This document shows positions 42,166 to 51,404 of a stretch of DNA of 64,000 nt, piece after piece. The DNA comes from UBA12170 sp964293475 (GTDB taxonomy: Bacteria; Bacteroidota; Bacteroidia; Bacteroidales; UBA12170): the NCBI GenBank assembly GCA_964293475.1, contig CAXYYJ010000009.1, positions 38,458 to 102,457 of the forward strand. Reading direction: 5' to 3'. The notes under the pieces were generated by a model. It was not told the origin of the DNA and ran no database searches. It was given only the letters and a program-made list of their open reading frames with translations. Within the stretch, counting starts at the first letter, position 1. Each line of letters starts with the position of its first letter. Made by a program: the position numbers and the translations under genes.

Positions 42166-44160
42166 CTGTTCGGGACAATGTTTAAGAGCCATATTGTAAA
42201 TCTTGTGGTTTAGCACCTGTTTTTTAAAGGGTTTACTCACCAAATCATTCATTCCCTGACTCATTACTTTGTCTCTGGTTTCGGGGAAAGCATCAGCCGT
42301 AAGGGCAATAATAGGAATTCTGATATTCCCAATTCCAGCCTTGCCCATTCTAATCTCTTTGGTGGCTGTAAAGCCATCCATAACAGGCATTTGCAAATCC
42401 ATTAATACTATATCAAAGGGCTTTTCCTTTAAAATTTCAAGCCCCAGCACACCATTGGTGGCCAAGGTATATTTCACCGACCATTTATCTAGAATTTGAG
42501 ATATCACTTTTTGATTGATGAGATTGTCTTCGAAAACAAGGATATTGAGTCCTGCCAGATTTTTCTCCCCAAAAAGAATATTGTCCGATTCTGACTCAAT
42601 CATTTTGCTTATTTCGAAATCGAGGGTAAAAAAGAATTTTGAGCCTTTGCCCAGTTCGCTTTGGAGTTTGATTTCTCCCCCCATAAGTTGTAACAGCTGT
42701 TTGGTGATGGTGAGTCCAAGACCCGTTCCGCCGAACTGACGGGTTATGTTGATGTCGGCCTGGGTAAAACTTTCGAAAATTTGCAGTTGGGCTTTTTCGG
42801 AGATTCCAATGCCAGAATCTTCCACACAGAAATAGACGCGGGCTTTTTTATTCGTTTTGTTTTCTAATTTCACATTGATTTTAACAAAGCCCGAATCGGT
42901 AAATTTTATGGCATTTGAGCAAAGATTTAATAGAATCTGGTTTATGCGGAAAGGGTCGCCAACAAGATATTGCGGAATTTCGGGGTCCACAATAACTTCA
43001 AAATCAAGATTTTTATTGGCAGAATTGAAAGTCATGGTTTTGGCAATGTGATCCAATTGGTAGGAGAAGTTGAAGGGAATACTTTCTATACTGACCTTAC
43101 CGGCTTCAAGTTTCGAGATATCGAGCACATCGTTGATGACCACCAGCAAATTATCGGCAGATTGTTTAATAAGCTTTAGGTTATCTTTTACGGGTTGTTC
43201 CAGATGTTCCTGCAATACTATTTCTGTGAGCCCAATGATGGCATTCATGGGGGTACGAATTTCGTGGCTCATGTTCGACAGGAATTCTGCCTTAATTTGA
43301 AGGGCTTTCTCGGCCATCTCCTTGGCTTTGGCATATTCCTGTTCCACTTTTTTCAGGTTGGAGATATTGGTGGAGGTTCCAATAATTTCTGATACCAGAT
43401 TGTTTTCGGAACGCGAATAAACGGTGTCGCGGTTAAAAAACCAAATCCATTCCCCGCGGGCACTTTTCAATCGGAATTCCAGTTCAAAAACCTTATTGAT
43501 GGGCGAATTTCTGATGTTTTCAAGATAATCATCCCATTTCTGGTTGTCGTCGGGGTGCAGATAGCCCTTGATTTGAGAATAGTCGCTGGTGCTGTTTTTA
43601 TCGGTTTTATAACCCAGGTCTTCCAGAATATTCCGGTTGGAATACATGTATTTACATTCCTGAATATTAAGCGTGTAGATAATATTGGGCGATGATTGAG
43701 TAACGCCTTGCAAAAAGTGTTTCTGTTTTTCGAGGGCCAGTTCAACTTTTCGTTTTTCCTGCTGAATATTGTTGTAGTGGATGATGGAATGTGCCTTTTT
43801 AATCATTTTTTCTGATCGCACATCCGATTTGGGGAAATAGTCAAAAGCACCAGCCTTCATAATTTCCACTGCAATTTTCTCATCCCCATGGGAGGTAATC
43901 ACGCTGATGGGAGCCAAAATTTTTCTGGCTTTGAGTTCCTTGAGCAGTTGGAGTCCATCGAAATCGGGTAACAAATAGTCGATAAAGATGGCGTCGAACG
44001 CGTTTTGATTCTCGTCGACCAACTGCAGCGCTTCGGCTGCGTAAGTGCAGGTTTCAATTTTGTAGGGAATTTCGGCCTTTTTCAGAGCTCTTTCGAAGGC
44101 TAAAATATCTATTTCATCGTCATCAACTAAAAGTATATTTAGTTTGGTTAAATCGTTCAT
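42139..44160 (-). CDS. Hybrid histidine kinase (REC-PAS-HisKA-HATPase-REC)
   Basis: A 673-residue cytoplasmic signalling protein. An N-terminal receiver (~7-125: LLVDDDEIDIL, phospho-Asp in FIDYLLPDFDG) is followed by a PAS domain (~150-275) and a HisKA domain (FLSNMSHEIRTPMNAIIGLTE, ~295). The HATPase domain has QILLNLCSNAIKFT, DSGIGIS and FGGTGLGLTI, and a second receiver (~530-655: phospho-Asp in IVLMDLQMPVMDG) is C-terminal. There is no membrane segment. It is the last gene of the FIST operon, 3 bases after a stand-alone response regulator. Its output could be a phosphorelay to another protein. Confidence 0.95.
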   Translation of the reverse strand: MNDLTKLNILLVDDDEIDILAFERALKKAEIPYKIETCTYAAEALQLVDENQNAFDAIFIDYLLPDFDGLQLLKELKARKILAPISVITSHGDEKIAVEIMKAGAFDYFPKSDVRSEKMIKKAHSIIHYNNIQQEKRKVELALEKQKHFLQGVTQSSPNIIYTLNIQECKYMYSNRNILEDLGYKTDKNSTSDYSQIKGYLHPDDNQKWDDYLENIRNSPINKVFELEFRLKSARGEWIWFFNRDTVYSRSENNLVSEIIGTSTNISNLKKVEQEYAKAKEMAEKALQIKAEFLSNMSHEIRTPMNAIIGLTEIVLQEHLEQPVKDNLKLIKQSADNLLVVINDVLDISKLEAGKVSIESIPFNFSYQLDHIAKTMTFNSANKNLDFEVIVDPEIPQYLVGDPFRINQILLNLCSNAIKFTDSGFVKINVKLENKTNKKARVYFCVEDSGIGISEKAQLQIFESFTQADINITRQFGGTGLGLTITKQLLQLMGGEIKLQSELGKGSKFFFTLDFEISKMIESESDNILFGEKNLAGLNILVFEDNLINQKVISQILDKWSVKYTLATNGVLGLEILKEKPFDIVLMDLQMPVMDGFTATKEIRMGKAGIGNIRIPIIALTADAFPETRDKVMSQGMNDLVSKPFKKQVLNHKIYNMALKHCPEQLLLSSDSV

Positions 44161-44163
44161 GGT

Positions 44164-44595
44164 TTAGTGGTTTGAAGGGAATTCGCAAAGCTTCCAATAG
44201 CTTTTAAGTGTTGAAACTGCTGCCACGAAACTCTCCATAGAAAGAGGTTTTAAAATATATCCGGCCACATTTAAATTATAGGCTTTCAGTTTGTCGTTTT
44301 CTTCGTTGGAGGTGGTCATAATGAATACGGAGATGTTTTTCAGCAAGTCGTTTTTTCTTATGTTTTCCAGAAATTCAAGTCCACCCATACGTGGCATATT
44401 GATATCCAGCAGAATAATGCGCGGAAGCGGAATGGAGCGTCCGCCAATGCCCAGAAGCATTTCGAGAGCTTCCACGCCATCATGTGCAATATACAGTGGA
44501 TTTTCTATGTGGTTTCGTTTAAAGGCACGTTCAACATTCATAATGTCTACTTCGTCGTCTTCCACAAGCAGGATATTAATCATGGAATCGTTCAT
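44164..44595 (-). CDS. Stand-alone response regulator (receiver only)
   Basis: A 143-residue receiver with the acidic patch LLVEDDEVDIMNVERAFKRN, phospho-Asp in IILLDINMPRMGG, switch Thr in VFIMTTSNEENDK and Lys in YILKPLSMESF. There is no output domain. This is the Rcp1/CheY-like form often paired with bacteriophytochrome-like or PAS kinases. It overlaps the PAS kinase by 4 bases and precedes the hybrid kinase by 3, so it probably links the two. Confidence 0.94.
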   Translation of the reverse strand: MNDSMINILLVEDDEVDIMNVERAFKRNHIENPLYIAHDGVEALEMLLGIGGRSIPLPRIILLDINMPRMGGLEFLENIRKNDLLKNISVFIMTTSNEENDKLKAYNLNVAGYILKPLSMESFVAAVSTLKSYWKLCEFPSNH

Positions 44596-45848
44596 AGGTC
44601 GTTAATTTGATTGTTAATAATGATGGGCCAGGAAAAAGCAAAAGAGCTCCCTTTGCCTACTTCACTTGTTACTGTAATGGTTCCCCCTTTATCTTCCACT
44701 ATTTTTTTTACTATGGCCAGGCCCACTCCGGTGCTCTCCACCTTATCGCGGGCTTGAAGTGTCTGAAAAATTACAAAGATTTTGGAGAGATATTCTTCTG
44801 CTATTCCCATACCGTTGTCGCTGATACTGAAATGATAGAAGGGCGGTTTTATTTCGAATTTTATATTTACCTGAGGAACAGGGCTATTATTATATTTTAT
44901 GGCATTGCTGATGAGATTTTGTAAAACCTGATAAAGAGTAACGCGTTCGGTATGAATTACCGGAAGCTGGGACGGGTAGAATATTTCGGTATTTTGCTTT
45001 GTATAGTTGGCTTCTTTGAGCTCGAGAAACAAGTCGTTGAGGTCCACCTTCACTATTTTCGCTTTTACTCGTCCCACGCGGCTATACTCCAAAATCCCAT
45101 CGATGAGGCCTTCCATCCGTTTCACTCTTCCCCTAAGGAGTTTCATGTTGGTTTTGTTATCCTCGTTCATAATGGCTTGCAAATCTTCTTCAATCCACTC
45201 CGAAAGGTTGTTGATGGCTCTAAGGGGAGCTTTTAAGTCGTGCGAAACCACATAGGCAAACTTGTCAAGTTCCTGATTTATTTTCTCTAAGTTTTTGGAG
45301 TGGGTCAGGAGTTCCTGTTCGGCATTTTTAATCTTCGAGATGTCGAATTTAAAAGTGATAAACTTGAAAGGTTTCCCCATATCGTTGAGAAGCGGAACAA
45401 TGGTTGTATCGGTCCAAAGGGGTTTTCCATCCTTTGTTTTATCCATTATTTCACCTTTCCAGACAATTCCGTCTTCAATGGTTTTGTGCATTTCAATATA
45501 AAACTGCGATGGGTGGTGCTTGCTGTAGAATTTCATGATGGGGAATCCAATCACTTCTTCTTTTTCATAGCCCGAATTCTCCAGGAAATTGTCGTTGACG
45601 TAGGTAATATTTCCTTTAAAGTCAGTAATGATAACGATGGATGTTATACTAATGGCATTTTTAAGATCAGATAATTCCTTAAATGATTCTTTAGCGCTGA
45701 TTTCAAGAGTTCTTTCAAGTTGTTCATAGTCGGCATTGAAATTTTTATATGCATCGTTCACCGCACCAATAAAATCCTTGATGGGCTCCAGTTCCAGAAG
45801 TTCCGGGGGTAGATGTTTTTTCAATTGTCGTTGTAGCAGTCGGTGCAT
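44592..45848 (-). CDS. PAS-domain sensor histidine kinase
   Basis: A 418-residue kinase without a membrane segment. An N-terminal helical region (~1-60) precedes a PAS domain (~65-190; includes ITYVNDNFLENSGYEKEEVIG and a PAC-like segment). A phytochrome-kinase-type HisKA (LDKFAYVVSHDLKAPLRAINNLSEWI, ~205) follows. The HATPase domain has QNLISNAIKYN, DNGMGIAEEYL and STGVGLAIVKKIVEDKGG. Its position 23 bases after the FIST gene suggests that FIST supplies the signal and this kinase reads it. Confidence 0.94.
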   Translation of the reverse strand: MHRLLQRQLKKHLPPELLELEPIKDFIGAVNDAYKNFNADYEQLERTLEISAKESFKELSDLKNAISITSIVIITDFKGNITYVNDNFLENSGYEKEEVIGFPIMKFYSKHHPSQFYIEMHKTIEDGIVWKGEIMDKTKDGKPLWTDTTIVPLLNDMGKPFKFITFKFDISKIKNAEQELLTHSKNLEKINQELDKFAYVVSHDLKAPLRAINNLSEWIEEDLQAIMNEDNKTNMKLLRGRVKRMEGLIDGILEYSRVGRVKAKIVKVDLNDLFLELKEANYTKQNTEIFYPSQLPVIHTERVTLYQVLQNLISNAIKYNNSPVPQVNIKFEIKPPFYHFSISDNGMGIAEEYLSKIFVIFQTLQARDKVESTGVGLAIVKKIVEDKGGTITVTSEVGKGSSFAFSWPIIINNQINDL

Positions 45849-45871
45849 AGGATTGCTTTTGTATTTGTTGT

Positions 45872-47008
45872 CTATTCGCTAAATGTGGTTACAGTCATGG
45901 TTTGGTTGTGTAGTTCGCAAGAGGAGCCTTCGCTAAAGGGAGCTATTTCGCCATAGGAGTAGAAACCGGTGATACAGGCATCGTCGCCCAGTACTGTTTT
46001 AACAGCTTCCACTTCTTCTTCCACCATTTGCTTGAGTACCAATTTGCGGCCTACACAGCTGATGAGAATGGCTAATTGTGCCTGATGGTTTAAAAATGGT
46101 TCAATACTAACCTGTGCGGCACTCTCGGCACCGTTGATAAGTCGGTCGATATTGGCTTTCATGAGTTTAATAAACGATCCTTCGGGTATGTCGCCGGCAA
46201 AGGTGAGGCTTTGTTCCTCTTCGTTTACAGCCAATATGGTTCTTACTACAGGTTCATTGTTGGAAACCGTGCGCATACTTAGTGGGAAAAGAAGTCCGGA
46301 TGACGGAAGTTCTTTTGCTTTTTCGCCCAGGAATGATTTATAGAGTGACAGAGCGGGTTGGTTATCTATTTCAAAGAGCACATTGCCTTTTGATTTGGTG
46401 ACGGAGCGTTCCACGCCAAAGCTATCCCAACCGCCCAGGCTACCATAGCCTATCTTAATGTCGTGACCATAAAACCCAAGGGCCGAGATCAATCCGCTTT
46501 GGGCTGTTCCTGTGTTGGAAATGACCACTGTTTTTTCGAAAGTAGCACCATCGCCCGCCAATCCGCCGGTTGCGTTTACCCCATCGGGGAGAACAGAAAT
46601 GATACCTTTTACCAAATCGGTTCCATTAACTTTTAGTCCTTCCGATAGAACAAAAACATGTCTTAAATCTTTCTGTTCAAGCTTATTCAACAGGCTTTCT
46701 GCAGCGACTTTGGAGTTGGAGAAATCTTCGATATTGACCTCGGCATACTGAATGGTTGTTTTCTCGAAAAGAATTCCGGTAGTAGTGATGCTTTGGTCAT
46801 TAACATTAACACCAATAATTTCGCCACTGGTACTGCAACCGGTTATAATGGATTTGGGATAGGTATCGCGAAGCATTTTTACCAGAGGTGAATGTTCCAA
46901 AATTTCTCTTTGGCCAAAAACCAGGATTAAATCGGGGGGGAAATTAAATTTTTGCAGGGAAAAATTTTCTTCAGTTGATTGAAAATAAACGAATTGTTGC
47001 GATTTCAT
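45872..47008 (-). CDS. FIST-domain sensory protein
   Basis: A 378-residue protein with FIST_N (about residues 25-215: DLILVFGQREILEHSPLVKML, TGCSTSGEIIGVNV) and FIST_C (about 225-360, with LVLKQMVEEEVEAV and CITGFYSYGEIAPF) domains. FIST domains are thought to bind small ligands such as amino acids and to feed two-component systems. It is the first gene of an operon with PAS kinase, receiver and hybrid kinase, which supports that role. No transmembrane segment, so sensing would be cytoplasmic. Confidence 0.92.
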   Translation of the reverse strand: MKSQQFVYFQSTEENFSLQKFNFPPDLILVFGQREILEHSPLVKMLRDTYPKSIITGCSTSGEIIGVNVNDQSITTTGILFEKTTIQYAEVNIEDFSNSKVAAESLLNKLEQKDLRHVFVLSEGLKVNGTDLVKGIISVLPDGVNATGGLAGDGATFEKTVVISNTGTAQSGLISALGFYGHDIKIGYGSLGGWDSFGVERSVTKSKGNVLFEIDNQPALSLYKSFLGEKAKELPSSGLLFPLSMRTVSNNEPVVRTILAVNEEEQSLTFAGDIPEGSFIKLMKANIDRLINGAESAAQVSIEPFLNHQAQLAILISCVGRKLVLKQMVEEEVEAVKTVLGDDACITGFYSYGEIAPFSEGSSCELHNQTMTVTTFSE

Positions 47009-47193
47009 GGGTGTAAAAGTAAATTGTTAAAATAATTGCCGATCGATTTCAAGCCCTATCTTTCATTTACTGAAAAACAATGCTTTGCTAATATACTTAA
47101 AAAATAATAGCGGCGAAAGACAAGATAAAAAAATAACATTCGTTTAGAACTTCGATTCGTTTATAATGGGCCTTGTCTGAAAAAAGCAAGCAC

Positions 47194-47226
47194 AAAAAAA
47201 ACCACCACTTACAGAAGTGATGGTTT
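47194..47226 (-). terminator. Rho-independent terminator of sucC
   Basis: A 12-bp stem on the minus strand (AAACCATCACTT with AAGTGGTGGTTT, one G-T pair) followed by a T-run (A-run at 47194-47200). It lies 21 bases after the sucC stop. Confidence 0.88.
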
Positions 47227-47246
47227 AAAAATGATATTTTTTTTGG

Positions 47247-48437
47247 TTATCCTACAACTTCCTTTACAAGATTTGCAGCATCTTCGAGAGCTATTGCAGA
47301 GAAAACTTTCAGTCCTGATTTATCAATCAATTCTTTGCCTTCTTCGGCATTGGTTCCCTGTAGGCGAACAATGATGGGCACTTTGATATCGCCGATATTG
47401 GCATAGGCATCAACAATTCCCTGAGCTACGCGGTCGCAGCGAACAATTCCCCCAAAAATATTAACGAGAATGGCTTCCACATTGGGATCTTTAAGGATGA
47501 TACGGAAAGCTTCTTCTACGCGTTTGGCATTGGCAGTACCTCCCACATCGAGGAAGTTGGCTGGTTCACCACCGCTCATTTTAATCATATCCATGGTGGC
47601 CATGGCAAGTCCGGCACCATTTACCATACAACCAACATTTCCATCGAGTTTCACGTAGTTGAGGTCGAAACGGCGGGCTTCCACTTCAATGGGGTCTTCT
47701 TCGGTGGTGTCGCGGAGTTCTTTAAAGTCTAAATGGCGGAACAGCGCGTTGTCGTCGAGAGTAACTTTGGCATCGACGGCTAAGATTTTATTGTCGGAGG
47801 TTTTTAGTACAGGATTGATTTCGAACATACTGCTATCGGTTCCCACGTAGGCGGCGTAGAGGGCGTTTACAAATTTCACCATCTCTTTCACGGCATCGCC
47901 TTCGAGACCAAGGTTAAAGGCAATTTTGCGGGCCTGGAAAGCCTGAAGACCTACTTTAGGATCTATTTCTTCTTTAAAAATCAAATGGGGAGTTTGTTCG
48001 GCAACAGCTTCAATATCCATACCGCCTTGTGGGCTGTACATGATGATGTTTCGTCCGGTGGCTCTGTTGAGCAACACGCCCATGTAAAATTCTTCGGTTT
48101 TATGAGGGCCTGGATAGTAAACATCCTGAGCAATAAGCACTTTGAGTACTTTTTTGCCTTTTGGGCCGGTTTGGTGGGTCACCAACTGCATTCCCAGAAT
48201 CTGGTCGGCGATGTCTTTAACTTCATCAATGGTTTTAGCAAGTTTAACACCTCCACCTTTACCGCGTCCGCCGGCATGAATCTGAGCTTTAACCACCCAC
48301 CAGCCAGTACCGGTTTGTTTTTGCAATTCTTTGGCGGCATCCACAGCTTTTTCGGGGGTTGCAACCACAATCCCTTCCTGGATGGTAACACCATAACTCT
48401 TCAGGATTTTTTTTCCTTGATATTCGTGTATATTCAT
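47247..48437 (-). CDS. sucC: Succinyl-CoA ligase (ADP-forming) beta subunit
   Basis: A 396-residue SucC of normal length. The start MNIHEYQGKKILKSYGV is characteristic, followed by an ATP-grasp domain with VVKAQIHAGGRGKGGGVKLAKT, then FEINPVL and the C-terminal CoA-ligase domain with NFLDVGGTANAKRVEEAFRI and ILVNIFGGIVRCDRVAQGI. It makes succinate and ATP from succinyl-CoA in the TCA cycle. SucD is not adjacent, unlike in many bacteria; both flanking genes are unrelated and a terminator follows. Bacteroidota often separate the two genes. Confidence 0.97.
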   Translation of the reverse strand: MNIHEYQGKKILKSYGVTIQEGIVVATPEKAVDAAKELQKQTGTGWWVVKAQIHAGGRGKGGGVKLAKTIDEVKDIADQILGMQLVTHQTGPKGKKVLKVLIAQDVYYPGPHKTEEFYMGVLLNRATGRNIIMYSPQGGMDIEAVAEQTPHLIFKEEIDPKVGLQAFQARKIAFNLGLEGDAVKEMVKFVNALYAAYVGTDSSMFEINPVLKTSDNKILAVDAKVTLDDNALFRHLDFKELRDTTEEDPIEVEARRFDLNYVKLDGNVGCMVNGAGLAMATMDMIKMSGGEPANFLDVGGTANAKRVEEAFRIILKDPNVEAILVNIFGGIVRCDRVAQGIVDAYANIGDIKVPIIVRLQGTNAEEGKELIDKSGLKVFSAIALEDAANLVKEVVG

Positions 48438-48625
48438 TTGTTAGGTTTTTTGTTATTCTTGGAATTTGTTGAAGCCTCAAAATTAAAAATATATTCTCAA
48501 TCTAAAGGCTATAATCATGAATAAAAAAGCTTAGTGAGTTTCATTCTAAATAACCTTTCTTATCATTTATTTAACGGATGCCTATCTTTAAAGACTGTAC
48601 TTTTGTGTTATTAAAATAACAATAT

Positions 48626-48940
48626 ATGTTTATCGATTTTTATATAGAGAATGTGAAATGCCAGGGTTGTAAAAACACCATTATCAAGGAATTAAAGATG
48701 CAGGATGGTATTAAATATGCCGATGTTGACATTGAAACTGGTTTATTAAAATTAGAATATGAAGGTGGCGAGGAAACCCTTTTGAGGGTTAAGTCGAAGT
48801 TAAGAAGGAAGGGTTATCCTGAAAAAGGAAAGAAAACCATCAAAACAACAGCTCAATCCTATTTAAGTTGTGCCATGGGTCGCATGAGTGAGCCGGCAAA
48901 ATTTGAGATTCCAACCATAAATTTCGACCCGCATCAATAG
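48626..48940 (+). CDS. HMA-like metal-binding domain protein
   Basis: A 104-residue protein. The first ~70 residues form a heavy-metal-associated ferredoxin-like fold with the metal-binding CxxC in ENVKCQGCKNTIIKEL and the strand YADVDIETGLLKLEYEG. The basic C-terminal part (GKKTIKTTAQSYLSCAMGRM) is not part of the usual domain. It could be a copper or other metal chaperone. No metal-ATPase gene lies nearby. Its end overlaps the convergent cytochrome gene by 7 bases. Confidence 0.8.
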   Translation: MFIDFYIENVKCQGCKNTIIKELKMQDGIKYADVDIETGLLKLEYEGGEETLLRVKSKLRRKGYPEKGKKTIKTTAQSYLSCAMGRMSEPAKFEIPTINFDPHQ

Positions 48941-50799
48941 TTTAGAACTTTAATTGCGCGGCTTTCACCGTTTTCGTATTGCGCCTCAATAAAATAGATG
49001 CCCTTTTCGCTGGGCAGGTCAATTTTCATGTTTTCATTCGAATTGTTGGAAAAGGTTTTTAGCAGCGAACCTGTTGAATTGTAAATGGCTATGGATTTTA
49101 CATCCTTCAGATTTTGCACATTTACCCATCCATGGGCAGGATTTGGATAAGCCACCAATTGGTGTATTTCCTGCTCATAAGTTTGAAGAGCATCGCTGAT
49201 AAACTGGGCCGATTTCATCAAAATGGGACTTTTATCCGCTTCGTTGTAGAGGGTTTCGAATAAATCTATTTCCGGACTGGTTTCAGAGAATAAATCGGTA
49301 ATCCAACGAGGAGAGATGGATTGATAATATACCCGAACTTCTGCGGTGAGCAAACCTGGATATTGGTGGGTTGGAATATGAAAATTTATAATATCACCCC
49401 CTTGATTGTTGAAATTAAAATTGGCGTCGTTTTCGGCGGAGCCCACTATTTTAATTGTATCGTAGTTGGGATGTGATGTGCTGAAACCTGCAGGGGGCAA
49501 ACGATTGTCTTTGAGTGGCATGGCGGCATGCAGCAGGGTTGAAGTCACCTCGCCGTTTACATTGCCCATAACCATTTGGTATATTTGAACATGCTCTTCG
49601 CTGTTGATGATGGCGTGATGCTGTTCGAAGTCGGCGTCCTCGTTCAGAAGCTCAAAATTCTCGTTCCACTCCCCGCTGTAAAACACAGTTTCGTCGAGCT
49701 CGTTTTTAACTTCCAATTGAACAATAACGCGGCGGCTTGGATATCCGCTGGGAATTTTATGTCCTGCCAGATTGCTCAGCTGAATATTGACGAAAAGGGT
49801 ATCGGTGGTTCTATCTTGTATATCACATTCAACAGCAATACTTCTTTCCTGAAGAATGGATAAGGTGCGGGCGATGGTGGCATCAAAATCGGTAGTTTCG
49901 GCTGTTAATTCAAGCGCATCGATGTTGTTTCGGAGTAGTTTGAGCATAAAAGCATTTCCCCCTACCAATTCATGTTTCCCAAAAGGTGTTTGACCGTCGA
50001 GCCAGGGTGGCATGGTGCTGATGATGATAGATTCGTTGATTTCGGGCAAATGGCAGGCCTGACAGCTCACACCATTTTGAAAGGACAATGAGTTTTCCCA
50101 TTCCTGATACACGGCTTGTTCGGTAAAATAGTTTCCGGTGAGCTGGCCATCTAAATCGACGGTAGGTGTGAACAGTGTGTGGCAGCTGGCGCAAAGCTCC
50201 GAATCTTTTATGTGCGCTCCGTAAATTGGTGTGTATCCGGTATTTTCAATCATAGGATTGGCAAAAACGTTGGTATAGGGGCCCCAGATTTTATGCTCGG
50301 TGCCAAAAAGAATTTCTCCGCTATAATTGCCCAGCGATTCGGATTTAATCTGGTGACAGGCTGTACAAGAAACACCATCTTTGGCAATGGGGTCGTTGTA
50401 AAGTTCTGCCAATGAGTAATGGGTTTGGCCATTGTGCAATGCATCGAAATTGCCCATTGGGGCATGGCAACGGGTGCAGGTGGTTTCTATTTCGGTTTGA
50501 AGCCCCGGATTTTTTATGTTTTCGTAGCTAACCTTGGCGCGCCAGAAAGGGTCTTTTCCCGAGTTGGCCATCATGGTCGATTTCCAAAAACTCAAAATAC
50601 CCAGATTATTGCCAAACATGTCGACCATGCTGTTGTGGCACTGCAAACACTCGCCCGAACCCGCAAAAAGGCTGTTATAGCCCATAGGAAGTGGCAGACC
50701 CTGATTGTTTTTGTTTTCTTTTGTGTTGCTGAGCCCATCGAAATGGGTGAGAAGTAAGAAAGCAAAGAATATAAGTGTAAATCTGGAGATGGTTTTCAT
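48934..50799 (-). CDS. Pentaheme cytochrome c with T9SS sorting domain
   Basis: A 621-residue secreted protein: signal peptide (LIFFAFLLLTHFDGLS), then five CxxCH heme-binding motifs at about residues 51, 108, 145, 203 and 246 (CLQCH, CTRCH, CTACH, CASCH, CQACH). A beta-rich region follows, and the end is a T9SS sorting domain (VAYPNPAHGWVNVQ, then KGIYFIEAQYENGESRAIKVLNY). It should therefore be exported through T9SS and placed on the outer surface. It resembles cytochromes of the c554-like type by heme spacing, but I cannot assign the reaction. It may transfer electrons at the surface (inference). Confidence 0.9.
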   Translation of the reverse strand: MKTISRFTLIFFAFLLLTHFDGLSNTKENKNNQGLPLPMGYNSLFAGSGECLQCHNSMVDMFGNNLGILSFWKSTMMANSGKDPFWRAKVSYENIKNPGLQTEIETTCTRCHAPMGNFDALHNGQTHYSLAELYNDPIAKDGVSCTACHQIKSESLGNYSGEILFGTEHKIWGPYTNVFANPMIENTGYTPIYGAHIKDSELCASCHTLFTPTVDLDGQLTGNYFTEQAVYQEWENSLSFQNGVSCQACHLPEINESIIISTMPPWLDGQTPFGKHELVGGNAFMLKLLRNNIDALELTAETTDFDATIARTLSILQERSIAVECDIQDRTTDTLFVNIQLSNLAGHKIPSGYPSRRVIVQLEVKNELDETVFYSGEWNENFELLNEDADFEQHHAIINSEEHVQIYQMVMGNVNGEVTSTLLHAAMPLKDNRLPPAGFSTSHPNYDTIKIVGSAENDANFNFNNQGGDIINFHIPTHQYPGLLTAEVRVYYQSISPRWITDLFSETSPEIDLFETLYNEADKSPILMKSAQFISDALQTYEQEIHQLVAYPNPAHGWVNVQNLKDVKSIAIYNSTGSLLKTFSNNSNENMKIDLPSEKGIYFIEAQYENGESRAIKVLNY

Positions 50800-51005
50800 A
50801 ACTTGCTGTATTTTAGTATTTATAAGTAATAGCTTAACCGATTGAGCTTTTTCTAATACTCAGTTTGGTGGCTAAAGGTCCGTTTTATTATAGGTTTGAG
50901 GTTAAAATTTTGTTAAATATACAAAATTTTAAATCCACCAAACTACCAAAATAGCAGGAAATGAAATTTTTCCGGTTTATAGGAAAAAATGATTCAGGGG
51001 ATTGA

Positions 51006-51404
51006 TTAGAAGGGCAAGTCGTCCAAATCGGTGTCAACAGGTGGAGCTGCTGGAGGAGGTGGTGTGGAAGGGGCTGACTTTGCAACGGGAGCCGAAGCTT
51101 GTTGTTCACCTGTTGCAGACTCAATTCTCCATGCATCGAGATTTACAAAATAGCTCACCTGACCGTTTTTCTCCCACTTGGTGCCTCTAATATTGAAGGT
51201 AACCTGAATGTTTTCGCCCAATTGAATCTTGTCGAGCAGGCTGCATTTATCCTGGGTGAGCTGGAATTTAATGGTATCGACAAATTCGAAACCATTGGGG
51301 CTCATCTCTTTTTTCTCGATGACAAATTCTCTTTTTTTAAACTTATCGCTAATAATTTGAGTGTCGTTTTTAACGATTAAAACTCCTTGTAAATCAAAAT
51401 TCAT
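51006..51404 (-). CDS. DUF3127 protein with SSB-like C-terminal tip
   Basis: A 132-residue protein: an N-terminal OB-like domain (~1-95: LQGVLIVKNDTQIISDKFKKREFVIEKKE, NIQVTFNIRGTKWEKNG) as in DUF3127, a Pro/Ala-rich linker (~100-122), and an acidic tail ending DLDDLPF. That ending closely matches the SSB tip (DDDIPF-like) used to recruit replication and repair proteins. A single-stranded DNA-binding role is therefore likely but inferred. Its start overlaps the end of aat by 11 bases, so it is the last gene of an operon with aat and the LTA synthase-like gene. Confidence 0.85.
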   Translation of the reverse strand: MNFDLQGVLIVKNDTQIISDKFKKREFVIEKKEMSPNGFEFVDTIKFQLTQDKCSLLDKIQLGENIQVTFNIRGTKWEKNGQVSYFVNLDAWRIESATGEQQASAPVAKSAPSTPPPPAAPPVDTDLDDLPF

